This document shows positions 55,487-63,993 of a stretch of DNA of 64,000 nucleotides, one piece after another. The number at the start of each line of letters is the position of its first letter. Position 1 is the first letter of the stretch. The DNA comes from CAXXOK01 sp964584315 (GTDB taxonomy: Bacteria; Bacillota; Clostridia; Christensenellales; Aristaeellaceae): NCBI GenBank assembly GCA_964584315.1, contig CAZOZO010000002.1, positions 1 to 64,000 on the forward strand. The letters run 5' to 3'. Both the position numbers and the translations under genes were made by a program. Under the pieces are notes generated by a model, which saw nothing but the letters and a program-made list of their open reading frames with translations, was not told where the DNA came from and did no database searches.

Positions 55487-57318
55487 ACGATATGCGTCTT
55501 TTGATCGTGCTCCTTTTGCCCGCGCTGTTTGCGGCACTTGCCTTTATTGCGCCCGCGCGCGTCCGGTGGTTGCGCGGGGGCATCGCGCTGGTGGGCGTGG
55601 TGGCGAACATCGTGCTTTGTGCCCTGCTCTATGGCGGGCAGAGCGTGTTCTTGATGCCGTGGGGCGGTTTTGGCATCAACTTTTCGCTGAAGCTGTATGC
55701 GTTCAATGCGCTCATTTTACTGGCGGCGGCGGGTTTTGCGCTGCTCAGCGTGGTCTATAGCATCTCCTTCTTCAAAAAGAAGCCTGTTTCCGGTCGCTTC
55801 TACGCCTACCTGCTGCTCACGGTTTCAATGGTCAACGGCGCGGTATTGGCCAACAACCTTATTGTGCTGCTGTTCTTCTGGGAGGGCATCCTGCTCACCC
55901 TGTTCCTGATGATCCTGTTGGGCCGCGATGGCGCGTGGCGCACGTCGGTCAAGGCGGTGGTGCTGGTAGGCCTCACCGACCTTTGCATGATGCTGGGCAT
56001 CGGCATGACTGCGCACCTTGCTGGTACGCTGGAGATGGATCAGATCCGCCTTCCGATGGACGGCATGGGCAGCGCCGCGTTCATCCTGCTGGTAGTGGGC
56101 GCGCTTGGCAAGGCGGGGGCCATGCCATTCCATACCTGGATACCCGACGCGGCGGATGACGCGCCCATGCCTTTCATGGCCCTGCTGCCCGCGGCGCTGG
56201 AAAAACTGCTGGGCATCTACCTGCTGATGCGCGTTTGCGTCGACCTGTTCACGTTCACGCCCGGCTCCCCCATGAGCATTACGCTGATGGTCATCGGCGC
56301 GGGCACCATCCTGTTCGCGGTCATGATGGCCTTGATCCAGAAGGATTTTAAACGCCTGCTCTCCTACCACGCCATCAGTCAGGTGGGCTACATGATCCTG
56401 GGCATCGGCACGGCGCTGCCGGTGGGCGTGATCGGCGGTCTTTTCCATATGTTCAACCACGCAACATACAAGTCTTGCCTGTTCTACACGGCCGGTTCGG
56501 TCGAGCGGCAAACGGGCACCACCGACCTGAAAGCCATCAGCGGCCTTGGGCGGCAGATGCCCGTCACGATGGTCACGTTTTTGGTCGCTGCGGCTTCCAT
56601 TGCGGGCTTCCCGCTCACCAACGGCTTCTACTCCAAGGAGCTGATTTTTGACGGTGCGCTGGAATCCGGCTTTGTGTTCTACCTTGTGGCGCTGGTTGGC
56701 GCGTTCTTCACGGCGGTGTCGTTCCTCAAGCTGGGGCACGCGGCATTTTTCGGCAAGCCGAAGCAGTCGCTGCGCAATGTCAAGGAAGCGCCTCTGCCGA
56801 TGCTGGTACCCATGGTCGTTCTTGCAGCGTTGTGCCTCGTGATGGGCTTCCTGAGGCTTGACATCATCGGCGGCCTGTTGCAGCCCGCCGCAGGCTTTGC
56901 GGAAGGCGCGGGCGAGGTCATCGGCGCGCATACGAACTGGCTGCTGGTGGGTATTTCGGCGGCCGTGCTGCTGCTGGCCGCGCTCAGTCACTACACCGGC
57001 TTCAAAAAGAAGGGCAGTGGGCTGGCCGCTGCGGATCGGTACCACGACGCGCCTGTGCTGCGCGACGTATACCGTTTGGCCGAGCGCAAGGCCTTCGACC
57101 CCTATCACCTCGGCGGCGTCGTGATCCGCGGTTTCGCTTCCGTCGCGCTCACGGTGAACAACGCCATCAACTGGTTTTACGATGTGGCGATCGTGCGGGT
57201 CACGGATTTCTTCTCCGGCCTGATCCGCGCGGCACACAACGGCTCCAAGACGCTCTACCTTGGCTGGACGCTGGCTGGCATCGTACTGGTGGCCTTAATC
57301 CTGTTTGCCTCGCTGTAA
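55483..57318 (+). CDS. Hydrogenase membrane subunit, NuoL-like antiporter type
   Basis: A 611-residue antiporter-like subunit. The 14-helix core has LLFFWEGILLTLFL, LGKAGAMPFHTWIPDAADD, QKDFKRLLSYHAISQVGYM and FNHATYKSCLFYTAG. A C-terminal extension of about 110 residues with NNAINWFYDVAIVRV and a last membrane helix is like the lateral helix region of NuoL, so this is probably the distal subunit. It overlaps the previous stop by 4 nt. Confidence 0.9.
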   Translation: MNDMRLLIVLLLPALFAALAFIAPARVRWLRGGIALVGVVANIVLCALLYGGQSVFLMPWGGFGINFSLKLYAFNALILLAAAGFALLSVVYSISFFKKKPVSGRFYAYLLLTVSMVNGAVLANNLIVLLFFWEGILLTLFLMILLGRDGAWRTSVKAVVLVGLTDLCMMLGIGMTAHLAGTLEMDQIRLPMDGMGSAAFILLVVGALGKAGAMPFHTWIPDAADDAPMPFMALLPAALEKLLGIYLLMRVCVDLFTFTPGSPMSITLMVIGAGTILFAVMMALIQKDFKRLLSYHAISQVGYMILGIGTALPVGVIGGLFHMFNHATYKSCLFYTAGSVERQTGTTDLKAISGLGRQMPVTMVTFLVAAASIAGFPLTNGFYSKELIFDGALESGFVFYLVALVGAFFTAVSFLKLGHAAFFGKPKQSLRNVKEAPLPMLVPMVVLAALCLVMGFLRLDIIGGLLQPAAGFAEGAGEVIGAHTNWLLVGISAAVLLLAALSHYTGFKKKGSGLAAADRYHDAPVLRDVYRLAERKAFDPYHLGGVVIRGFASVALTVNNAINWFYDVAIVRVTDFFSGLIRAAHNGSKTLYLGWTLAGIVLVALILFASL

Positions 57319-57358
57319 GGTTGCGCTATCCCATTAACCCCCATAGGAGGAACCGACT

Positions 57359-58774
57359 GTGCCCCTTTTGTTTATCGGCATCCCTCTGCTTGCGGTAATC
57401 GTCATTAACATCGGGCCGCGGCACTGGATCAGCAAGCAACATGCCTTCTATACTGCGCTCATCGCGGCGGTCGCGCAAATGGCGCTGGCTGCGTATGTCG
57501 GCGTCTTGGCGGGTGCGGGCAGCGTGAGCAACATTCGCTTTATGGAGCGACTCTCCGTAGATCTGATGAGCGCGGTAACACTTTTTACCATTGGCCTGAT
57601 CGCGTTGGTGTCGCTTTTGGTATCGCGCGAGTCCCTCACCCAGAGCCGCTTCTCGTTTTTCAACCTCCTGCTGCTCATCATGGCAGGCATGAACGGTATT
57701 TCGCTGGTGACCGACGTGTTCTCCCTGTATGTGTTCGTGGAAGCCGTGTCTGCGGCGTCGTTCATCCTGATCGCCATCCATAAGAAGAGCTATGAGCTGG
57801 AGGGCGCGTTCAAGTATTACATGCTCTCTGCCATCGCCACCATATTGATGCTCACAGGCATTGGGCTTTTATTCCTGAGCACCGGCGGCACAGGCTTTGA
57901 GAGCATCGCCGCCTATGTGGCCGCGCAGGGCGGCAAACCCGGCGTGGCGCTGGTGCTTGCGTTTGTCGTGTTTACGGCGGGGCTGCTGATCAAATCCGGC
58001 GTGGTGCCTTTCCACACGTGGGTACCGGACGCCTACGGCGCCGCGCCCTCGCCGGTCTCGGTGCTGCTCGGCGGCATCGTGACCAAAGTATCTGGCGTGT
58101 ATGTGCTGATGCGGGTGTTTCGTGATGTGTTTCTGTGCAGCCCGGCCTTGGGCAATGTGCTGCTGGCGCTGGGCATGGCCTCGGTGCTCATCGGCGCGCT
58201 GGCCGCTATCGGGCAGGACGATATCAAGCGCATGCTCGCCTACTCCAGCATCAGCCAGATCGGCTACATCCTGCTGGGTGTGGCGACGGGTTCGCCACTT
58301 GGGTTCGCGGGCGCACTGTTCCACTTCTTCAACCACGCGACGTTCAAGGGTCTGCTGTTCGTGGACGCCGCGGCCATCCGCGCGCGGACCGGCGAGCGAG
58401 CCATGTCCAAGATGGGCGGGCTGGCAGCCCGTATGCCCGTGACGGGGGTCACGTCCATCATCGCGTTTCTCTCCACGGCGGGCATCCCACCCCTCTCGGG
58501 CTTCTGGAGCAAGCTGCTGATCGTGATGGCGCTGTGGCGCGTCTCGCCCGCGCTGGCGATGGGCGCGCTGGCCGCGAGCATCCTGACGCTCACGTACTTC
58601 CTGGTCATGCAGAAGAAGGTTTTCTTCGGCAAGGCCGAGGGGGCCATGGCGGAAGCGACCGAGGCGGGCCGATGGACCGTCACCGCCGAGGTGCTGTTGG
58701 CCGCCGTGAACGTTGTGGCCGGGCTTTTGTTCCCGCTGCTGCTCACATACCTGCAGAGCCTTGGCCTGCTGTAA
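57359..58774 (+). CDS. Hydrogenase membrane subunit, NuoN-like antiporter type
   Basis: A 471-residue antiporter-like subunit, third of the set. VTDVFSLYVFVEAVSAASFILIA, IKSGVVPFHTWVPDAYGAAPSP, QDDIKRMLAYSSISQIGYI and LFHFFNHATFKGLLF are conserved. It starts at GTG 57359 behind TAGGAGG. Three antiporter-like subunits equal the number in complex I; Ech has one of this type. Confidence 0.9.
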   Translation: MPLLFIGIPLLAVIVINIGPRHWISKQHAFYTALIAAVAQMALAAYVGVLAGAGSVSNIRFMERLSVDLMSAVTLFTIGLIALVSLLVSRESLTQSRFSFFNLLLLIMAGMNGISLVTDVFSLYVFVEAVSAASFILIAIHKKSYELEGAFKYYMLSAIATILMLTGIGLLFLSTGGTGFESIAAYVAAQGGKPGVALVLAFVVFTAGLLIKSGVVPFHTWVPDAYGAAPSPVSVLLGGIVTKVSGVYVLMRVFRDVFLCSPALGNVLLALGMASVLIGALAAIGQDDIKRMLAYSSISQIGYILLGVATGSPLGFAGALFHFFNHATFKGLLFVDAAAIRARTGERAMSKMGGLAARMPVTGVTSIIAFLSTAGIPPLSGFWSKLLIVMALWRVSPALAMGALAASILTLTYFLVMQKKVFFGKAEGAMAEATEAGRWTVTAEVLLAAVNVVAGLLFPLLLTYLQSLGLL

Positions 58775-58809
58775 CGCTCCAAAGCGATTGATATTGGAAG
58801 GTGATCCCT

Positions 58810-59319
58810 GTGAACCTGACCGTAATGCTGATTTTGCTGATCGGGCTTATCGTGTCCGCGGTGATTTGCGCCATGCTCAGCGACCTGCTCAAGGCCGCCA
58901 TCGCATTGGCGGTGACCAGCGCCATCCTGTCGGTCATCATGTTTATCGTGGGCGCGCCGCTGGCGGCAGTGTTTGAACTGTCGGTCTGCGCGGGTATGAT
59001 AACGGTGGTATTCATCAGCGCGTGCAGTATGAACCGCAACCGCACCCGCGAGGAATATGCCCAGCACCAGAAGGAGCGCAACCGTCGCTTTGTGATGTTG
59101 CCCGCCGTGCTGTTCGCGCTGACCGCCGTGCTGGTAATGGTGCTGCGCCCCTATATTACTGACATTGCGCCCGTAGTAGCCGCAGGCAGCGGCTCCGGCG
59201 TGCAGGCGGCACTGTGGAGCACCCGCCAGGTGGACCTGCTGGGGCAGATCGTGGTCATTCTGACCGGCATCTACGGCGTGATCGTATTTTTCAAGGAGAA
59301 GGAGGTGGACAGCGAATGA
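58810..59319 (+). CDS. Hydrogenase membrane subunit, NuoJ-like (MbhD/MrpB-like)
   Basis: A 169-residue membrane protein, five hydrophobic segments. LLKAAIALAVTSAILSVIMF and APLAAVFELSVCAGMITVVF fit the chain-6 region of complex I and the MbhD/MrpB relatives; the Glu of FELSV is the likely functional residue. GTG 58810 is 8 nt behind GGAAGG; GTG 58801 overlaps that site. The segment between residues 75-95 is a charged loop. Overlaps the next ATG. Confidence 0.8.
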   Translation: MNLTVMLILLIGLIVSAVICAMLSDLLKAAIALAVTSAILSVIMFIVGAPLAAVFELSVCAGMITVVFISACSMNRNRTREEYAQHQKERNRRFVMLPAVLFALTAVLVMVLRPYITDIAPVVAAGSGSGVQAALWSTRQVDLLGQIVVILTGIYGVIVFFKEKEVDSE

Positions 59320-59624
59320 GTATGCTGCTGGCCATGTTCCTGATCGGCGTGGTGCTGTTGTTTGCCATTGGCATCTACAGCCTGCTGGTGACCACGAACC
59401 TCATCCGCATCCTCGTGTCCATCGAGATATTGACCAAGGGCGTCACACTCCTGATGATCGGTGCCGGCTACGCCACGGGCAAAATGGCCGAAGCCGAGGC
59501 CTACGTCATCTCCATCATCGTGATCGAGGTTGTTTTGCTGGCCATCGCCACTGGCCTTGTGCTGGGTGTATACCGCAACAACGGCGAAATCTATACCCAC
59601 CACATCAAAAACCTGCGCGGTTGA
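59316..59624 (+). CDS. Hydrogenase membrane subunit, NuoK/MrpC-like
   Basis: A 102-residue subunit with three helices. GIYSLLVTTNLIRILVSIEI carries the first conserved Glu, and AEAEAYVISIIVIEVV the second; both are in the proton path of NuoK. ATG 59316 overlaps the preceding stop (ATGA). Confidence 0.88.
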   Translation: MSMLLAMFLIGVVLLFAIGIYSLLVTTNLIRILVSIEILTKGVTLLMIGAGYATGKMAEAEAYVISIIVIEVVLLAIATGLVLGVYRNNGEIYTHHIKNLRG

Positions 59625-59660
59625 GCCCACGTTGACAGCGCATCCTAGGGAGGGATAACC

Positions 59661-59981
59661 ATGGCTACGATTCTGCTTACGCCGCCTGTCGCATTTTTGA
59701 TCTATCTGGCGCTCGCGGGGCTGATTTCGCTCTCGTCCAAGTGGCTGGCCGCAACCGGCAAGGATGCGCCGGGCAAGTGCAAATCCTACGCCTGCGGCGA
59801 GGATATGCTCGTGAATCGCGCGCAACCGGACTATTCGCAGTTTTTTCAGTTCGCGTTCTTCTTTACCATCATGCATGTGGTCGTGCTGGTGGTGGCGACC
59901 GACCCTGCGGGCATTTCGCTCACGTCCGGCCTGTACCTGACGGTCACGGTGCTGGCGCTGTTCATGCTGTTTCGGAGGTGA
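59661..59981 (+). CDS. Hydrogenase membrane subunit, NuoA-like
   Basis: A 106-residue subunit with three helices. YACGEDMLVN matches the Cys-containing loop of NuoA (usually YECGxxP), and FQFAFFFTIMHVVVLVV replaces the FYLVALLFIIFDVE helix, without the usual acidic end. NuoA holds the quinone-site loop in complex I and is not part of Ech, Hyc or Mbh as usually described. AGGGAGGG precedes the ATG. The match is moderate; a different small subunit is possible. Confidence 0.65.
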   Translation: MATILLTPPVAFLIYLALAGLISLSSKWLAATGKDAPGKCKSYACGEDMLVNRAQPDYSQFFQFAFFFTIMHVVVLVVATDPAGISLTSGLYLTVTVLALFMLFRR

Positions 59982-59985
59982 TAGC

Positions 59986-60411
59986 GTGGTATTCGACAAG
60001 CTTATTCACTGGGCGCGGCTCAAATCGCCGTGGATCATCCATTTCAACAGCGGCGCGTGCAACGCATGCGATATCGAAATCTTGGCCGCGCTCACGCCCA
60101 AGTACGATGTGGAACGCTTTGGCATCCAATTAAAGGGCGCGCCGCGCCACGCGGATGTGCTCATCTGCTCCGGCCCGGTCACGCTGCAGCAACGCGAGCG
60201 CATGATCACCATCTACGAGCAAATGAGCGAGCCCAAGTTCGTGATCGCGGTGGGCACTTGCGCGTGCAGCGCGGGCGTGTTTGACGGGTGCTACTGTGTG
60301 GAGGGCGGTGTCGACACGGCCATCCCTGTGGATGCCTACGTGCCGGGCTGCCCCGTGAAGCCGGAGGCCATCATCGACGGCGTGGCCAAACTGCTGGAAA
60401 GCCTCAAGTGA
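59986..60411 (+). CDS. [NiFe] hydrogenase small subunit, NuoB-like
   Basis: A 141-residue peripheral subunit holding one [4Fe-4S] cluster next to the active site. Ligands are Cys25 and Cys28 (SGACNACDIE), Cys92 (GTCACSAG) and Cys122 (PGCPVKP). Short form as in Ech, Mbh and complex I. It starts at GTG 59986, four bases behind the previous stop, with GGAGG upstream. Confidence 0.92.
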   Translation: MVFDKLIHWARLKSPWIIHFNSGACNACDIEILAALTPKYDVERFGIQLKGAPRHADVLICSGPVTLQQRERMITIYEQMSEPKFVIAVGTCACSAGVFDGCYCVEGGVDTAIPVDAYVPGCPVKPEAIIDGVAKLLESLK

Positions 60412-60427
60412 AAGCGAGGGAAAGGCA

Positions 60428-60901
60428 TTGAAAACGGCAAACGAAATTGTGACCAGCCTGGAGGGGCGTTTCCCCGCGCTGGCGGGCAAGGCGAACATCC
60501 AGAGCGCGCGCCGCATTTTTACGGACATTCCGCTTGCAAGCCTCATGGATATCTTGACCTATTGCCATGACGAGCTGGGCATTGACCACCTGACCACCAT
60601 CACGGGGCTGGACAACGGCGAGCAGTTTGAGTTTCTATACCATATCGCCTGCGAGGGCGGCGTGGTGCTGACACTGAAAACCAAGACCGAACGCGATGGC
60701 GGCGTGTTGCCCTCGGTGATGCCCATCTACAACGGCGCCATCTTCTATGAGCTGGAACTGCAAGGCCTCCTGGGCGTGACGGTAGAGGGCCTGCCGGAGG
60801 ATCGCCAGTACCCCTTGCCGGACAACTGGCCCAAGGGGCAATACCCCATGCGCAAGGATTGGCAACCCACTGCCGCCACACCCGCGCAACCCAACCCCTG
60901 A
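60428..60901 (+). CDS. Hydrogenase peripheral subunit, NuoC-like
   Basis: A 157-residue subunit of the 30-kDa complex I family. DELGIDHLTTITGLDNGEQFEFLYHIACE and the late PDNWPKGQYPMRKDW fit. It braces the NuoB/NuoD-like pair. It starts at TTG 60428 behind GAGGGAAAGG. The C-terminal tail is Pro/Thr/Ala-rich. Confidence 0.88.
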   Translation: MKTANEIVTSLEGRFPALAGKANIQSARRIFTDIPLASLMDILTYCHDELGIDHLTTITGLDNGEQFEFLYHIACEGGVVLTLKTKTERDGGVLPSVMPIYNGAIFYELELQGLLGVTVEGLPEDRQYPLPDNWPKGQYPMRKDWQPTAATPAQPNP

Positions 60902-60914
60902 AGGAGGCACGCAT

Positions 60915-62111
60915 ATGGCTAAGATGATGGTACCCCTCGGGCCGCAGCACCCCGCGCTGGAAGAGCCCGAGAGCTTTAACCTTTTGCTGGACGGCGAGCG
61001 CATCGCCGCCGCCACCGTGGCGCTGGGCTACAACCACCGTGGCATGGAAAAGGCGTGCGAGAGCCGCACCTACATACAGGATATCTACCTGCTGGAACGC
61101 ATCTGCGGCATCTGCTCGCACTCCCACTCCTCCAGCTATGTGCAGGCTGTGGAGACGATTGCCGGCATCGAGATACCGCGCCGTGCCATGTACCTGCGAA
61201 CGCTCGTGGGCGAACTGGAGCGCGTGCACAGCCATTTGCTTTGGCTGGGCGTGGCAGGCCACGAGATCGGCTTTCAAACGCTGTTCATGTACGTATGGAA
61301 GGATCGCGAGCTGGTCATGGATATCCTGGAGCGGCTGACAGGCAATCGCGTCAACTACGGGATGAACACCATCGGTGGTGTGCGCCGCGACATCGACGCA
61401 TCGCAGGCCGAGGAAGTGCTCAAGGCGCTCGATGTGCTGGAGGAACGCACCAGCTACTACATCAAGGTGTGTACGGAGGATCAGTCCATCATCGCCCGCC
61501 TCTCAGGCGTTGGCAGGCTCCCCCGCGAAGAGGCGCTGCGGCTTGGCGCGGTGGGCCCAGTGTTGCGTGCCTCGGGCGTATGCCGCGACGTGCGCAAGGA
61601 CGACCCCTACGATGCCTACCCTGACCTGGACTTCAAGGTGATCACCGACGACCACGCGGACGTGCTGGGCCGCACCATCGTGCGCGTGTTCGAGATCATG
61701 GAGAGCTACAAGCTCTGCCGGCAGGTGATCCGCACCATGCCGGACGGGCCCATCGCCGTCAAAGCCCCTACGAAGATACCCGTTGGCGAAGCCTTCTCAC
61801 GCTACGAGGCCCCGCGCGGCGAGGATATTCACTATGTGCGCTCCAACGGCACCGACCACCCCGAACGCGTCAAGGTGCGCGCACCCACGCTGGCCAACCT
61901 TGCGTCCATCACCAACATGATCGAGGGCGGCTACCTCGCGGACGTGCCCATCGTGATCGCAGCCATCGACCCCTGCTTCAGCTGCACGGATCGCATGGTG
62001 CGCGTGACCGACGGGCGCAGCGGGCAGCAGCAGCGCTTCGACTGGGCAGGGCTCAGGCAATACAGCATCGACTGGTATCGGCGGCAGGGCGTTGACCTGT
62101 CCAAGACCTGA
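60915..62111 (+). CDS. [NiFe] hydrogenase large subunit, group 4 (NuoD-like)
   Basis: A 398-residue catalytic subunit. Nickel ligands are intact: Cys64 and Cys67 in ERICGICSHSHS and Cys354 and Cys357 in DPCFSCTDR. Arg360 replaces the His of most uptake hydrogenases, as in group 4. The 38 residues after Arg360 resemble the E. coli HycE tail (MTVVDV...), so cleavage after Arg360 by the HycI-like protease at the operon end is expected. PLGPQHPALEEPESF and FQTLFMYVWKDRELVMDILE are shared with NuoD. Reduces protons or oxidises H2. ATG 60915 follows GAAGGAGG. Confidence 0.95.
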   Translation: MAKMMVPLGPQHPALEEPESFNLLLDGERIAAATVALGYNHRGMEKACESRTYIQDIYLLERICGICSHSHSSSYVQAVETIAGIEIPRRAMYLRTLVGELERVHSHLLWLGVAGHEIGFQTLFMYVWKDRELVMDILERLTGNRVNYGMNTIGGVRRDIDASQAEEVLKALDVLEERTSYYIKVCTEDQSIIARLSGVGRLPREEALRLGAVGPVLRASGVCRDVRKDDPYDAYPDLDFKVITDDHADVLGRTIVRVFEIMESYKLCRQVIRTMPDGPIAVKAPTKIPVGEAFSRYEAPRGEDIHYVRSNGTDHPERVKVRAPTLANLASITNMIEGGYLADVPIVIAAIDPCFSCTDRMVRVTDGRSGQQQRFDWAGLRQYSIDWYRRQGVDLSKT

Positions 62112-62132
62112 GCCGCATGGAGGATTGATCGC

Positions 62133-63074
62133 ATGGCCCTGTCGCTTTTCCAGATACTGATTTTCCCTGGTTTTCTGTTTTTAAGCGTGCTGGCGTTTGT
62201 GTTCGAGTTTCTCGACCGCAAGCTTTGCGCGCGCATGCAAAACCGCGTAGGCCCGCCGTGGTACCAGCCGATTGCGGACTATCTCAAGCTCATTTCCAAG
62301 GAAACGGTCATCCCCGCGGAGGCTGACCCCCGCATCTTCAAGGCTATCCCCATCTTCGCGCTCGCCTCGACCAGCGCGGCGTTCCTCTACATCCCCATCT
62401 GGGGCCAAACGTCGCTCTACCCGTTCGATTGCGACCTGCTGGTGGTGCTCTATTTCCTGACCGTGCCCACGATCACGTTTTTTCTGGCGGGGTGGTTCTC
62501 CTCCTCGTTGTACGCGGAGATCGGCTCCATCCGCGCCATGACGCAGCTGTTCGCCTATGAGGTGCCGCTGTACATGGCGCTGCTAGGCCCCGCGCTGCTG
62601 GCGGGCACGTGGAGCATCAGCGGCATCACGGCGTTCTATCACGCGCATCCGCTGCTCTCGCTGCTGAATATTCCCGGCCTGATCGTGACCGTGATCGCCG
62701 CACAGGGCAAGCTGGAGCGCGCGCCCTTCGACATTCCGGACGCGGAGACCGAGATCGTCGGCGGCACGTTTACCGAGTACAGCGGCCGATACCTTGCGCT
62801 GTTCCGCATGGCGATCGACAGCGAGATGGTGGTGCTGGCGGCGCTCATCGCGGCCATCTTTTTCCCCGCGCTGTTGCCTGCGAATCCCATACTGGGCTTC
62901 TTGGTTTTCATCGTCAAAACGCTCGTGGTGGTGTTCGTGCTGGCGCTGATCAAAACGGCGTTCGCGCGCATGCGCATCGACCAGATGATCACCTTCTGCT
63001 GGAAAGTGCTCGCGCCGGTTTCGCTGCTCCAGATCGTGATCGACATCGTAGCCAAGGGAGTGATTATCAAATGA
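62133..63074 (+). CDS. Hydrogenase membrane subunit, NuoH-like
   Basis: A 313-residue subunit with eight helices that joins the peripheral arm to the pump. RMQNRVGPPWYQPIADYLKL in the first loop and ERAPFDIPDAETEIVGG in the charged loop are diagnostic of NuoH/EchB/MbhM. Overlaps the next ATG by 4 nt. Confidence 0.93.
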   Translation: MALSLFQILIFPGFLFLSVLAFVFEFLDRKLCARMQNRVGPPWYQPIADYLKLISKETVIPAEADPRIFKAIPIFALASTSAAFLYIPIWGQTSLYPFDCDLLVVLYFLTVPTITFFLAGWFSSSLYAEIGSIRAMTQLFAYEVPLYMALLGPALLAGTWSISGITAFYHAHPLLSLLNIPGLIVTVIAAQGKLERAPFDIPDAETEIVGGTFTEYSGRYLALFRMAIDSEMVVLAALIAAIFFPALLPANPILGFLVFIVKTLVVVFVLALIKTAFARMRIDQMITFCWKVLAPVSLLQIVIDIVAKGVIIK

Positions 63075-63436
63075 TGAAAACAGGCAAAATGATTCCCTAT
63101 ATTCTTCATATGCTGGTCAAAAAACCTGAGACGCATATGTACCCCGCCGTCAAAGCGCATTCGGAGGAGAATTTCCGCGGGGCACTCAAGTTTGACCAGC
63201 CCAAGTGCATCGGCTGTAAGATATGTGTACGCGTATGCCCCTCCACCGCCATCCAGATCGAGCGGGTGACCGAGGGCGTGCCGGAAGGCCAGAAGGTCTT
63301 CCAAGCCTATGTGCGCATGGATCGCTGCATCTTCTGCGGCCAGTGCGTGGACTCGTGCCCCAAGAAGGCATTGGAGAACACCGATAATTTTGAACTTGCC
63401 AGCACGGATAAAAAATCGCTCAAGGTGGCCATCTGA
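63071..63436 (+). CDS. Hydrogenase ferredoxin-like subunit, NuoI-like
   Basis: A 121-residue subunit with two [4Fe-4S] motifs, CIGCKICVRVCP and CIFCGQCVDSCP. It carries electrons from soluble ferredoxin to the small subunit. ATG 63071 overlaps the NuoH-like stop (ATGA); ATG 63074 is an alternative. There is no NuoE, F or G gene, so ferredoxin is the likely partner rather than NADH. Confidence 0.92.
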   Translation: MMKTGKMIPYILHMLVKKPETHMYPAVKAHSEENFRGALKFDQPKCIGCKICVRVCPSTAIQIERVTEGVPEGQKVFQAYVRMDRCIFCGQCVDSCPKKALENTDNFELASTDKKSLKVAI

Positions 63437-63939
63437 TGGATGACGTTTTTGCCTTCCTCAAGGAGCGCATCGGCGGGTTTGAGCGGTTGGCCGTGCTTGG
63501 CGTAGGCTCGGCACTGCGCGCGGACGACGCAGCCGGTATGGAGGTCGTGCGCATTTTGGGCGAACGGCTGGCGCCCTCCCAGGCGAACGTGCGGCTCTTT
63601 GGCGGCGAGACCGCGCCGGAGAATTTCAGCGGCAGCATCCTGCGCTACGCCCCCACCCATTTGCTGATCGTGGATGCCGCGGACGTGGGCCTGATGCCGG
63701 GTGAATACTGCGACATCTGCCCAGGCGACGTGGGCGGCCCCTCCTACTGCTCGCACATGCTGCCCATCAAGATCATGATCGATTATCTGGTGCAGGAGAC
63801 TGGCGCGCAAGTGACGCTGCTGGGCATCCAGTACCGCACGCTTGAATTTGACGGCCCCATGTCGCCGGAGGTAACGGCGGCGGTCGATACGGTGTGTGAC
63901 GCGCTGATGCGTGTGACAGAGCGGAGTGGCCGCCTCTAG
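63436..63939 (+). CDS. hycI: Hydrogenase maturation protease, HycI type
   Basis: A 167-residue endopeptidase that removes the C-terminal tail of the large subunit once nickel is in place. GVGSALRADDAAGMEV (Asp30/31), LIVDAADVG (Asp80) and the SHMLPIK histidine supply the nickel-sensing ligands. It overlaps the previous stop by one base. Its presence matches the HycE-like tail of the large subunit. Confidence 0.93.
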   Translation: MDDVFAFLKERIGGFERLAVLGVGSALRADDAAGMEVVRILGERLAPSQANVRLFGGETAPENFSGSILRYAPTHLLIVDAADVGLMPGEYCDICPGDVGGPSYCSHMLPIKIMIDYLVQETGAQVTLLGIQYRTLEFDGPMSPEVTAAVDTVCDALMRVTERSGRL

Positions 63940-63961
63940 GCGATTTGCATGATACACTATC

Positions 63962-63993
63962 AAAGGAACCGTCCGACAGGGTGGTTCCTTTTA
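63962..63993 (+). terminator. Terminator of the hydrogenase operon
   Basis: AAAGGAACC (63962-63970) with GGTTCCTTT (63983-63991), 12-nt loop, ending in TTTT. Confidence 0.85.

Noticed and set aside
55825..57237. 470-codon frame opposite the NuoL-like gene
   Set aside because: Full of His, Arg and Gln as expected from the complement of membrane-protein codons.
60915..62111. Ordinary complex I without hydrogenase activity
   Set aside because: Both CxxC nickel motifs, the HycE-like tail, the HycI protease and divergent hyp genes all indicate a NiFe enzyme.
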